From Chara braunii (Eukaryota > Streptophyta > Charophyceae > Charales > Characeae): a stretch of 22,305 bases of DNA. The position numbers were made by a program, and so were the translations under genes. Shown here one piece after another: positions 1 to 11,445 of the stretch (position 1 is its first letter; each line of letters opens with the position of its first letter). The notes below the pieces were generated by a model, which ran no database searches, was not told the DNA's origin, and was given only the letters and a program-made list of their open reading frames with translations. The stretch spans positions 70,715 through 93,019 of the forward strand of contig BFEA01000711.1 in assembly GCA_003427395.1 (NCBI GenBank), in the 5' to 3' direction.

Positions 1-65
<65 letters not shown>
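1..65. repeat. (AG)n dinucleotide microsatellite
   Basis: A perfect AG repeat runs from the first base for about 32 units. It lies exactly at the window edge, so its true length is unknown. Together with the poly-C run at the other edge it suggests that assembly stopped in low-complexity DNA on both sides. Confidence 0.97.
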
Positions 66-69
<4 letters not shown>

Positions 70-2275
70 AGCGTGGTATAGGGCTTGAGGGGGAGAGGGA
101 GAGGCGTGCCTTTTTATTTTATTTTTGAAACACTAAGCGATATTCTTCTCTCAACTATACCTTAGGATATCTACCTACATGTCTAAGCACAGCAAGCCAT
201 GTGTAAGCACCAGAGGAAGGGGCAAACGAAATCTACCAGGTATAGAGGCAGCCGAAATCTACGAGACCCAGGAACTGGTCCCCAGTGAGGACCTCCTGAA
301 TGCCACTTGTGTGCGAAACCAACTGAGCAGTGTGTGGCCATGGGAGAGGCATACCTGTTTGAGGCTCTGAACTGTTCTCATCTCGTTTTGGTTTGCACCC
401 CGTGTGTGGAGCTTTGTCTGATGCAGTGTGAATCCGTGATGTTGCGAGAGGTGGTGTGAACTCGTGAGATCATTGGAAACTGAACTCTCATATTTTGGCA
501 AGTTGTTTATGGTTGGAACGCCTACATGAATCTGGTGTGAAATGTGGTGTGTAAACACTGTTGCAGACTGTGATGGAGAATAAAACCACCAGGGTCAGCG
601 TCGCACCTGAAATTTGAATGACACTGAAGGCTCTATCTTCAGATATTCAGACGATGACAATCAGTACCCTGTAGCATGCTGCTTCTCTAAGCATTTGCAA
701 GGAACCAGTATGCAAGAACTTATTTGAGACCATGCATGAGTAGACCAAACTTAAAGCAGATTCACAAGTCCAAGAGCTAACCAATCCAAGAAACGCTGAA
801 CACTGGTCTCTTGATGATTGAAGCGGTCTTTCACTAGAACAGAGCAGTAGCCCTAAACGATGACATATCGGTCGTGCAATACTTCCTTACTCTGGCCTGC
901 CATCTACTCTCCCCTCTGTCATTCTCTGTCCACACGCCTCTCGCCAGATGCCACCGACGAGTCTGATCACTTGGGTAGTCTTCCGCGATACACCAGGTAA
1001 GTATCCACCTTTCCCCACAGCCGCTCCTGATCCCTTGACCTCCCCTAGAGTCCTGCCATCCTATCGCTTGCGCTGGGCTGCCTATCTGCAAGTAAGTGAA
1101 CGTACCCCCTGCGTCCTGTCACCTAGGCTAAGACAAAAACACAGGCATACACATATGATCAGCAGGTCACACAGAAAAACACAGCGGAATGGACTCGTAG
1201 CAGAACAGGTCAAAGACAGGAGTATCTCAATAAATACAGATTTTTTCTCAGTCTGTAAGTGTGCAGCTCATTGCTCTCTGCTTTCTTAGTGGCTATCCCC
1301 ATCAGCGTGAGAGCTTGGGAATTTGCCATCACGAAGCTCCTGAGAAATCCAGAAAAGAAGCGTATTGCTGTACATGACTTTCCCCCGAACCGTCTTCCTT
1401 GGGTCTGTGATTGTTTCTGTCATCGGAATGGTATAATATGTTGCCTTTCCTCTCTTTTCCTTTCCTTCTCTTTCCCTTCGTTTCGTTTTCGTCTTTCTGC
1501 GAATGTGGATTCTCTCCTTGGCTCACTCAGGAATAGTAACATAGTCAGATAAACGTCTGCAAATGGTGGGAATGAGGAATTTCTGGATTCTTGATGTAGT
1601 TTCCTTCCTCCAGGCTCCAAGGCGAAGTCGTGAATATAACCTAATAAAAAAATAAAAAAGGTTGAGCTGGCACTTTGGCAAAAGCTTGGCGCACAGTTGT
1701 ACTTTGCCTTGGCAGAAAGAGGCTTGGAGGTGGTGGTGGTGGTTTGAAAGTGTCTGTGTAACACACCCGCACAGTGTGATACTTAGTCATTGAGCGGGGC
1801 AGAGTTCTCTTATGCGATGATCTTTGATCGAGCACGACTAGCCCCGTGTCCAGATCACATTGAATTCAAGCGGCTGCGTTCACTTTGAATCCTTGTTTTT
1901 CTTCCTGCCAGGACGTAAGTGGTGGATATCTATTGTTTATGGGTACGAGACAAGTGTTACCTGCAGATTTCGGTTGAGCTCGATAGCTGTTGCCTATTGG
2001 AGATTATTTTCGAGAGGTGGCAAGGGTGCAGAAGTCAAGAAGCGAAGTGGTCCAGCTTTTCTGAGGCCGCGGGAGGGAGAGAGGGAGCAGGAAGGAGCCA
2101 CGTCAGCATTTGCGCGGGTCGAGAGTGCTTCAACTCCTATCCATCAGCAGTTGGTTACCAGGCTGCAGAAGTGGGCTAGCCTCGAGACTGTCGCTTACCT
2201 CATTGTTTCTGAAGAGGGTTCCACCCATCCATCGACTCATTCATCCACCTGTATACCCATCTGTTGACGAACCTA
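66..2275. other. Upstream region without a supported gene (promoter / 5' UTR of the B3 gene)
   Basis: About 2.2 kb with only short, unrelated open frames on both strands; none has a recognisable domain. It contains a long pyrimidine-rich tract (about 1440-1500), a (GGT)n stretch near 1729-1743 and an A-rich stretch near 1643-1662. Several consensus-like donor sites occur (GTAAGT at about 995, 1092 and 1916), so untranslated 5' exons are possible, but I cannot pair them reliably with acceptors. An in-frame TGA at 2210 lies upstream of the large reading frame, which limits its N-terminus unless splicing joins it to an earlier exon. No clear TATA box stands out. Confidence 0.5.
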
Positions 2276-5200
2276 ATGGACCACTCAACTTCCAATTGCG
2301 AGTTAGGAAAAACGGCGGGGGAGGACGGAGGAGCTGTTGCATGCCTGGGACAAGGAAAGTCCTCTGAGTGGTACCCTGTGGAAGATCTCAGCACGGACCA
2401 GATGATGGTGGTTGATTCCCGCACTGAGGCTAGAAGCGCACGGGGGCAAATTGTGAGAAGTGACGACTTCTATCATGATGAAGGTGCTGCCTGCAGCAGA
2501 CGGGTGAAAGGAGATGCCGAGGCGGCTGCTATGGAGGGTAACACAGATTGTTTGGGTAATGGTAGTGAGCAAATTGCACATGGAGGAGACAATGCTTGCA
2601 CGTTTGCAGGGACACCCAGCAACAGTCTGAATGCCCCGGAGATCGCACATGATAACTCTGGCTGCAGTGGCACTGGAAGCAGTGGTGGTAAGGAAGGTGC
2701 GAATGGAGATATTGGCATGGGAGGTCATGATAAACATGCGGAGGTAATCTCCTGGGATGAGAATGTTGGGTCTGGCAAACCCGTCGCAAATACTGACACG
2801 AGGTTCTCGGAAGATGCTGATGGTAGATGCGAAGTAGAAGCTGACATTGGCGCCAAGGATGCTCTTTGCACAAATGGTGGAAATGTGTCTGCAGATGTTG
2901 ATATTGGCATCATCAGCAAGCCATGTGTCATGGAATCCGGTGCAGTCAGGATGAGCAGTGGCGATCCAGATGATGGTCCTAAGGCAAGGGTCATGTGCCC
3001 CAGCGGAATGACAAGTTATGGCGACAGTGCCCATGAGCAGGGGCCATGTGGAGATCGGAATGCAGCCTTTCGTTTTGCAGCAGACTTGGTGAAAGGTGAT
3101 GTAGCAACGGAAAATGTTGTGCCCGTTGTCAGTGCATCTGATGATGTCGCTGTGATGAGTGCATCGGGTGGCGATCTTGCGGGAGCACCTGATGTGAATG
3201 ACCCTGACCGTACCATGGAAAGCCTCGTTGTCAAGGTGGCTGGTGAGGGATCTGATGGTAAGGAGGGTGATTCACGTGCAACAGAAGCGGCCTCGGTGAA
3301 AATCCATGTGGCAGTGGGAAAAAGGAATGGTTTGTCTGTGATTGGTCAATCGGAAGATGTCGACACAACGAGTGTGTCGGATGGGGATGTGTGTAGGGCA
3401 TCCAATATCTCTGGTGCTGATTGTTGTAGTATAGAAAGTCTGGTTGTCAGGGGGAGTTTTGACCAAGGTCAAGGTAAGTTAGCTGATTGCAGTACGGGTA
3501 TCATTGGTGTTAATGGGGATGGTACAGGTGATTTAAGTGACGGCGGTGAAGGTTCAGGTAGTAGAGATGGGACAAGTTCTGGCAAGGTTGACCTTGCAGG
3601 AATTTCTGGTAATGGAAGGAGTCTCACTGGTGATACTGTTGCCAGTGAAGAAAGAGCAGCGCTCTCCGGCTGTGTCCGACTGGCCGAGCTGGTAAGTGAT
3701 GGTGATGGTAGTGCTGACAATGATAGGAGTTTAAACGATGTATCACACGATCATTTCACAGCGGATTCTAGTGCTCCTGCCAGTGACATGGCTGTTTGTG
3801 GGAATGAACCGTCTGGCAAGCAAGAGGATGCAGCTGCTGATGGTGTGGTTGGCATAGCCAGTGGAGGGGCATCTATGGTGATCTCTAAGGATGATAGGTT
3901 TGGCCAGATGAAGGATCCAGGGTTGGATGTTGCTGGTGCCGATGCAGCGGAGGATGGAGAGAGTGTACGCGAGCAGATTAGCAGCGAAGCTCCTGGGTCA
4001 TCAAAGGTGACACATGCCAGTAAAAGCGAGCAGATGAGTGATGGGGCTGCAGTGGAGAACAGCTATGTGGAGGTCTTGGAGCCTTATGAGCCAGGGCAGA
4101 ATGACCGAGCTGGATCCTCTCGGAATTGTGCAGTGGTTCCTCCTGATAATGGTGGGGACGATGATAGTGGAGGGAAACACAGCCGTCTTGAATTGACGGT
4201 TGCTATCCCTGAAGACCCCCCGGTTGATGGAGACAGATTTGCTACTGCTCCTGACCAGTATATTGAGCGCAGAGCTGATGTAAGGGACCATGTATGTGGG
4301 GTTGATAGTAGCAGTGGTACTCCTGTAGTGGCCACTAATAGGGTTAGTTCCGAAGATGAAACTGGCATTCTTTTCAATCACAATAGGGCTGATAGGAGCT
4401 CAAACGATGGTGGTGCTGGTGCTGGTGCTGGTGGCCTTGAGCACTTCAATTCCCATAGGACTGCTGTGGTTGATGGATATATGATGGATACCAGCAATGT
4501 AAATAACATTTGTGCTGGCTTGGGCGGGGAGACCGAGATTATTAGTGGTATGGAACCCAAGCAAGTCTCTCCCTGGAATGGTGGTTGCAGTGTGGATGCT
4601 GATGGAGCTAGCCTGAGTCAAGTAACCTCGGGAAATACGTGTAACAGGGATGTTGAGAATGAGAAAAGCTTGGGTGCTGAAGTCGACAAAGGATGCACCG
4701 TTCTTCACGTCCCCCATGTGGATGGTATCAGCAACAGTGCTCCCTGTTTTGATGTGATAGTGCAAGATAGGTTCGCTGTGACGCATGATGGAAATGTGGT
4801 TGCCAGTGATGGTGGCGCTCCCAATGATCATCACAAATGTGTCAGAGTTGAACATACTGATTCTGGGAACTGTGACGCTGCCCTGGGAATCAATGGAGAG
4901 ATTGGTCTGGAGAAAAGTGGGATCAGGAGGGCCTGTCTGATGGGTTCAGAGCAGGGGTTAGCTGTAAATAGTGCAGGAAGTGTTGGCGGTAGTTGCCAAT
5001 CCTTTTGTGGTTGTGAAGTTGTTCAAGGGGCCAGCAGTTACACCGCGAGTTGTAATCCTGAAGCTGGTTCAGGAACTGACAATGATCGCGGTGCAGGCTT
5101 GGATGGCATGGCTACTAGTTTGACGAAGTATTTTGATGCCAGTGGTGACGGAGAGGGCCAGCCTCCACAGATTCACGGTCATGACTCCAGCAATATAAAT

Positions 5201-8200
5201 GTTTCTTGTAATCAGGAAAGATATGGGCGTGATGACGCTGGTTGGTGCAGTGTTGTCAGTAAAGCTCAAAATTTTTGTCATGCAGGAGCTAATGGTGATG
5301 GCAGAGAAGCATCATTTTCCGCAGATGCCACTGTTGGCGCTGGAGGCGAACCTATGAATGGTGGTGCTGCAGTAAACAGTGCTGCAGAAGGAGGGCAATA
5401 TAATGATGGAGAAGGCAGTGATGGCAACACTGGGGGGCCAGCCCCTTTGGCATGCATAACTCGTGAAAGTGATGCAGGGGTCATGAAACGGCCGCTTCTG
5501 GATGGGGATGGTGTGATGCGCTGCAGCGCCAAGACTGGGGCAGAAGATGCAGGAGGATCTGCAGTTAACGGGCCTGCTCTGATGGGCAGTTTGTCAGACA
5601 GACGAGAAGGCATTCCACTCAGTGGACAAGTGACTGCATGTAGGAATGCATCTGCTGCAGTCTCGACCTCTCATAGCTGTGATTTGCAACTGGTTAACTG
5701 TCAAACGCATGTGGCAGCAGGTAAGAATGGAAAAAATGCTGACGAGGGTACTCGTTTTGATGGAAGTGGTGGTGCTGCCAACCGTGCTGACGATTGTAGA
5801 AATGCAGGTCTGGATGCAGGATCTGTTCCACACAGGCTTGCCGAGTTTCATGAAGGCAAGGATGTCTCTATGCCTGACATCATGTCGCTCGTGTCTGATG
5901 TTCATGCCATGGACTCCCAAGATGACACACTAGCCGGTGAAGATCAAACAAATTTCTTGAACAATTCTCATCCAGGGAGAAGTTTTGCCATGGATATGGA
6001 CGTATGTGAAGTCACTCCGAAACAACATGATGATGCTGATTGTGAGCGCGCAGATGGTGCTGTCAAGAGTGCCAAAGGTGCTTTAGTGAAACCTGTTCTT
6101 GAAGGTCAAGAAATTGGAGCATCGCAGGGCTTAGGCAATTGTGATGTTGGCAATCTCAACAGCGATGATCTCATTAGGGTCCACGATGAAAGATGTATTC
6201 TAGCTGCAGCCAATGAGTCTGTTGTTGATGGCCAACTCGGTGATGGGTGTGAGGGAAGTAGTGTGAATGACAGATTCATTGCTTGTGGTATGGAGTGTGT
6301 TGATGGTGGCCTTGGTTGTCATGAACGTGGTAGAGATGGTGATGCTTCGCAGTGTTGTGGCAACGGACTGACTGCTGACAAGGATAGGCCATTCAAGGAT
6401 ACGAAAACAAGTCCAGAAGACCGCAGCACCAGAGAAATTGCACAAACAGCTGGCTCTGGTGTTGGTGTCAGTGTTTTGCATGTTACTGTCCCAGATTTGG
6501 CTACTGGTGATTGTTCTGTAGAAATGATAGTGGGGGGGGGGGGGTTAAAAGATGTCCCCAAGGGGCTTAGTGTGGGTGAACAAAGCTCTGCACATTGTAT
6601 ACGTGAAGATGCAGTGGGAAAGGAGGAGGTGGGCGTTCAGGAAGGGTGCAGCCCTGGGGGTCTGGAAGGACCTGATAGAGCTAAATTTCTCTCGATGTGC
6701 AGCAAAGCTGTCAGTACGCTTGGATGTCAAGCTGGTGATCTCTGCACCGAGCCCATGCATCTTGGGAATGGTGGGGATACTTCTGCTCCTTATGCCGCTG
6801 ACGCTGTGCTCCACGAGGAAGAAAGCCCCGAGGACCAAACAGAGAGAGGTCAAATGTGCAGTGCGGGAAGAGACACATGTGGTTTTGGTATGCATGCCCC
6901 CGGTGCCTCAAATGTCAACTGTAACTGTGTGAGGGAAGGCAGTGGTCCAATTACGGATACAGTTAATTCTGTTGCAGGTACTATTAATTCTGGTGGTCGG
7001 CATCTAGTCGACCCCATAGCAGTTGATGGTGGTGGTGAAGCGTGTGTTCATGCTGTGTCTGACGTTGAAAGGCACGATGCAGTTGCCTGTCTGGATGATG
7101 GAAATGCAAGGAGCAGTGCTGATGATGGCACGATTTTGGGCCTGACGAGTGAACATGCCTACAACCCTGCGATTTCCTGCAGAGGTGGTCAGGGTAGTGC
7201 CACATCCAGTCTTTGTGCCTGCGACAGTCAAGCTAGAAAACATGAGAGCCCATGTAGCCAGAAATGCAGTCCACCTGGTCGAACTCCTGGAGCAGTCAAA
7301 AATGCTGGCAACGGTGTGGAGCAGTCCTCCGGGCTAGGTGGCGAACGTGATGGCAGTCTTGGGGATGATTTGTTATTTGCTGACCTTGTCACCAGTCGCG
7401 GTGAAGAGGCTCAGCGAGAACGTGATGGGGATGTATCCATGGCCCCAGTGTGTGACAGAAGTAATGGGATCTGTTCAGTTGTAAAGGATGACAAGGCTTT
7501 CAAGGAGCTGTCCTTAGGAAGTAATGCTTGCATTCTTGTGGATTCCCCCCTGCATCATGGTCTTCGCACTACGCCTTCCAAAAATTCTGAGCAAAATGGT
7601 GCTGTGGATGTACAAAGTGCTGAATTGTCCAAAACAGAGAGTAGGCATCCACTATCCCTAAAATTTGATGGTGCTGTTAAAGAGCCTCTCGTGTTAGGTG
7701 TCGGCCATGCCACCATCCTTGAGAATAAGTATGGTAGTAGTCCTCTCACAGAGTGTGAACGCAAAGATGATTTATGTCATGGTCAACGACTAGAGAGTAG
7801 TCGCAGTTCACGAGCAGCTATGAAAGTTGACAAACCTGTAGAGTATTCTGTCCTCCAGGGTGGTGGTTGTGGAGATGTTCCTTACAAGTGCGCTCTCCTT
7901 GATGACCATGTCACCCCAGGTAGTTCTTGCCCGGATGGTGAAAGGGAGTCTGATGCGGATGTACGGCTGGATCACGTATGTAAGGAAAGTCACAGCCTGG
8001 AGCCAACCATAGAGCAAGACGACAACGTGAAGGAGCCTTCTCTAGGGGCTGGTGATGATCTTTCGTGGAGAAGTTCTGCAAAAGATGCTAAAGCAAAAGG
8101 TCTTGTGGATGTGCATCAAGGATGTGAAGAAAGAAGCAACCTTGTGTCTATTGTAGAAGTAGAGAAGAACGTAGTGGAGCCTGCACTTATAGCTGACGAA

Positions 8201-9904
8201 GTTCTTGCAGATGATCCTCCAGAAAATGTGCAAGAAGATGTGCAAGGAAAGTGCGGTGTTGCCGTAGTCCCCACACAAGAATATGACAGGATTCTGGTCC
8301 CTCCACAGGTTGAAGTAGCCAACAAGTATGCTGAGGTGCCTTCTCTAAGAGCTGGTGATCATGTTGCCATCCTTAGAGAGGATCCCATGTTCAATAATAA
8401 TGGCACAGGTTCGTCCAGAATTGAAGGAAAATGTGCTCAGCATGTGCTATGTGGATGTGAGCAGACTAGCGTCCTGGGACCCGATGAATACAATGATGTT
8501 GACACCGAGTTCTTTGCCCAGGTCAAGGGCAGATTCATTATTCCCCTCGGCCATGATGGAGTGCTAGGTGATAGCTCCACTCCCAGTCTTCGTTCCTGTG
8601 GATTTCCAAGGACGCACAAGCATGAGAACTCTTGTGGCACTGTTGAGCATGAAGGTGGTGGCTCTCTTCGCCATAATAAAGAGGCAGAAGGTCCAATGAC
8701 AACGGTTGTTGGAAACAATGATGATAGCGGCGATGTGTCTGGTGTTAAGCATGCACACTGCCCGGCCAGTGTTACTACCACTGGCATAGTTGTGAAGGTC
8801 AACATGGGTGGTGGGGATGGTGGCGCCAGTGCGAATTGCTCAGTGATTCCCGATGCCATGTGCGGTTTAGATGTGCAGCCGGTTCAAAGACAACAGAGTG
8901 GTGGAGGCAGTAGTTGTGAAGGTGCGGCTAAGAATGACAAGGCCAAGGATTCTGCCTGTGATGCCAGAGTCAGCAGTGAACTTGATGATGTAGTTAAGGA
9001 GAGTGGCATTTCAATTCTTGGTTTGCAGGGCACAGCATATGGAAAAGGCAACGAGTGCCCCAGGCCTGGTGTTGAAGCGACTAGTAATGACGAACGCCAT
9101 GCTCTTGTTGGGGAGGGCAAGAGTGGTAAGATGAGCAATTGGAATGATGCACAAGGTCCAGGTGCCAGTTGTTGCAATGCTCTCTCTGGCAGTGACAGTG
9201 GATTGGGGAAGCATCTGCCAGGTAACAGTGCCGGTGGTATTTGTGTGCAACGATCCAAGGGTAAAGGTGTACATGTATTTTTGTCCGTGAAAGATAAGAG
9301 CACCATCGCAGGGGCCCAAAAGCACGAATTGGGACATACAGCTAGTTGCTCACAAGATGCTTCCCCAAGAGTGGTGTCTATTGCTCCGTCTTTCTCTGTG
9401 CGCCTCTGTCCATCCCTGAAAGACAGTACTGTTGTAGTAAATCCTCGCCATGGCTCTAATACTTTTGCACACACTATGGAGAATGATGATCGGAGTTCCA
9501 GAGGACAAGATGGCAACGGAGTTGGAGTCGGTGCTGATGGAGATGATGTCCCTAGGCTTGGCAGGGATGACCATCACATAGACGATATGGGTGAACACAG
9601 AGCCATTGTTTACCCAATTGGACGAGACCTGCATAGGTTTGAGAACAAGGGCTGCAACTCAGAATCTGCAAAAGCAGAACAGCACGAGGTAAAACAGCAA
9701 CTGACGTGCCCAGTGGATGATTTGAAGAGGGCACTGTCTGTCCCCTACAAATTCCATTTGCGGCTATATGCCTCAACAAAGGAAGCACAGGCTGCTGCAG
9801 CACATTGTGTCCGGTCCTTGGAAGGATATCGACCAGCCATTTGGAAGCAGATTGGCAAAAACCGTCGATCAAAATCTCCTGGAGCTGTGGCACTTCACAG
9901 CATG
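2276..9904 (+). CDS. Giant low-complexity N-terminal exon of a B3-domain protein (exon 1)
   Basis: A single frame stays open for about 2,543 codons, which cannot be chance. The first ATG is at 2276, after an in-frame TGA at 2210; an upstream TTG (2264) is a less likely start. The product is rich in Gly, Asp, Ser, Ala, Val, Asn and Cys and has only about seven tryptophans. It shows no signal peptide, membrane segment or domain I recognise and is probably largely disordered and acidic. Degenerate repeats are visible, including a seven-unit array at 7481-8660 and recurring DRF motifs. The last 60 residues (from about 9719) differ: they look folded and basic, with a weak resemblance to the end of an AP2/ERF domain. 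The frame reads into GTAAGT at 9905; splicing there in phase 0 joins it to the B3 exon at 10570. Without splicing it would stop at 9931. A G13 run lies inside the frame at 6532-6544. Function is unknown; given the B3 domain downstream, a nuclear role is inferred. Confidence 0.75.
6532..6544 (+). repeat. G13 homopolymer inside the coding exon
   Basis: Thirteen consecutive G residues encode a short glycine run within the giant frame. The frame is open on both sides only with this length modulo 3. The tract is therefore a likely slippage site in replication and also a likely place for a sequencing error. Confidence 0.95.
7481..8660 (+). repeat. Degenerate protein-coding repeat array in exon 1 (about 7 units of 48-63 residues)
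   Basis: Units begin at about 7481, 7661, 7823, 8012, 8156, 8303 and 8480. Each opens with an acidic stretch followed by a motif like V-K-E-P-x-L-x-x-G-D, then a Cys-containing variable part. The clearest versions are KEPLVLGVGH, KEPSLGAGDD, VEPALIADEV and EVPSLRAGDH. DNA similarity between units is low, so the array is old. Alignment was by eye; a self-dot-plot of the protein would settle the unit length. Confidence 0.55.
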
Positions 9905-10569
9905 GTAAGTGGGGGGAACATGAAAACATAAGAAATGCAAATGTACACACTCACCCAATCTCATGTTTACATGCAACCCTTTGAAGTCCTGCTCCACTGT
10001 GATGTGCCCGTCAGTGAATTGGCTCCATGTCAGATAGTGATTTGTTCAGTTAGGGTTGTTACAGTCAAGTTTGTTGTGTGCTGACTTCATATTTATGCAG
10101 AGCATGCTTGAGGACATGTCTGGCGGGCAAATAACTATTTGGGAGTGCGCACGCTGCTTTTGCATAGGGTGCTAGCTGGAAAAGAAGCACAGTCTAGTTG
10201 GATGCACCACCTTTGCCACACCTGCCAAGTGAAGCTGCGTGAATGAAATGCTTTTGTCTGGCTTGAGGTCGTTTCTGAAGCACTTTGGGTAATGTCTGTC
10301 CAATTCTCATCACAGTGGAACTGAGCAATGGTATAAAAATGATAGGTGGTAATTTAGCGAAATGGCAGCAAGGTTTGTGCATGCAATTCAGTTGTCATCC
10401 ATGGCTGCTGTTTTGTTCCGTATCCCCTTTCGTGGTATGGTATAAATAGGGCTAAATTTCACAGAAGTGGTGAGAATCAATCTGAAGGTTACTAATGCTC
10501 CCCTTTGTGGACTGTTGATTTGGGTGAATATGTGGGGGGCGGTCATGGTTTGTGTTTGTGTACATGCAG
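9905..10569 (+). other. Phase-0 intron between the giant exon and the B3 exon
   Basis: The donor GTAAGT at 9905 directly follows an ATG codon in frame, and the acceptor TACATGCAG ends at 10569. Both flanking frames are then in phase 0, and the join places the conserved start of the B3 fold directly after exon 1. The T- and G-rich run before the acceptor is acceptable as a polypyrimidine-poor plant-type acceptor. The intron contains stops in all frames and a TATA-like motif at 10441-10449. I found no coding signal in it. RNA reads across the junction would confirm it. Confidence 0.7.
10441..10449 (+). promoter_or_regulatory. TATA-box-like motif TATAAATAG inside the intron
   Basis: A near-perfect TATA consensus lies about 120 bases upstream of two ATG codons (10552 and 10564) that are in frame with the B3 exon. 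If it is active, transcription from here would give a short B3 protein without the giant N-terminal part. A single motif in AT-rich intron sequence can also occur by chance, so this is only a candidate. Confidence 0.3.
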
Positions 10570-11445
10570 CCTATCTTCAGGAGCTGGTTCCAGAAAAGTG
10601 TGCTAGGGCATATAGAGAAAGGGCATGTGGAACTGGATGTGGTGGTAGAGGATTGGGAGGGAAACAGATGGGCGATGACTTGGCACCATCGTAAAAGCAT
10701 GTTGCTGAATGGGTGGGCCAACCTGATGAGTTACCATTCACTTGCATTTGGAGATTTCATTGTTTTTGAAGCAGTTGGACCATCGCTGTTGAAGATTTTT
10801 GCATTTTGTGTGGGGGATGGGGAAGATGGGTATGGTGAGATTGAGGAACAGGAAGGCGATGGAGGGTATTGGAGGGGCAAACGATTATTGGAGGCCAGGA
10901 AAAGGCGGCGACAGGCAAAGCGAAGAAAAGGTGGCGTAGTACCACTTCCAAATCAGCAGTCTCCTGATTCAGGGCTGCATCGTTCCTCTGTGATCAACCC
11001 AGATTATGGGCACGATCATCTTAATGGACGCAATGAGGGTGAAAGTGGAGGGCATGCGATTCGATTGCTGAGTAACAAAGGCATTTTTCCATGTAAACGA
11101 GAGAGAGGAGCACGTGCATCTCAAGTTCTAGAGACACAGATTAGCACCCAGGATGATCTTGTTGATGAGCAGACGGAACGTCGGCGAAGTAACAGGAGGA
11201 AGAGGGTTAAGAGAATTGTTGCAGCATTGTTCCAGAAGAAGATGAGGGTAGAGAAGGAGAGGGAGGAAAGCAAGGAAGCTGCAATGAAACGAAAGGACAC
11301 AAAATGCAGTGACCAGTATGTTACATTGCGAAGACAAACATTACTCGAGGAGAGAAAGAATGTGATGGAAAGGGTGGAGGCATTTGATTCTGAGTATCCC
11401 ACTTTCGCTTGCAAGATGACGCCTTCTGTGCTTCGGAATTGGCTG
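10570..11445 (+). CDS. B3-domain transcription factor exon (REM/VRN1-like), exon 2
   Basis: About 292 codons, entered in phase 0 from the acceptor at 10569. Residues 1-79 match the B3 plant DNA-binding fold from the second strand onward: PIFRSWF (the P-x-x-F position), a strand pair ending in W of GNRW, then the conserved GWANL, LAFGDFIVFE and LLKIFAF blocks. This spacing resembles REM/VRN1-type B3 domains more than ARF or LAV types. Two basic clusters follow (ARKRRRQAKRRK near 10894 and ERRRSNRRKRVKR near 11176), likely nuclear-localisation signals, then a charged, possibly helical stretch. The last 20 residues (PTFACKMTPSVLRNWL) look like the opening strand of a second B3 domain and run into a donor GTAAGA at 11446. 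Reading through it would end the protein at 11454. The protein is inferred to bind DNA in the nucleus; no target can be read from the sequence. Confidence 0.8.

Noticed and set aside
995-1021. Donor GTAAGTAT followed closely by acceptor-like CCCCACAG
   Set aside because: The spacing of under 30 bases is too short for a spliceosomal intron, so the sites are probably not used together.
948-1289. Open frame of 113 codons in the upstream region
   Set aside because: No domain, and the frame crosses several splice-like sites. Composition does not differ from neighbouring non-coding DNA.
1860-2267. Open frame of 135 codons just before the main start
   Set aside because: Overlapping alternative frames are equally open, the product has no recognisable domain, and its end overlaps the likely 5' UTR. 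At most it could be an upstream open frame.
2303-3034. Open frame of 243 codons on the minus strand, antisense to the giant exon
   Set aside because: It is one of many antisense open frames caused by the biased codon use of the plus-strand exon. It has no domain and no start or splice context.
3473-3492. GTAAGT and a nearby CAG inside the giant exon that look like splice sites
   Set aside because: The distance is about 20 bases and the frame is open through it, so the simple reading is exon.
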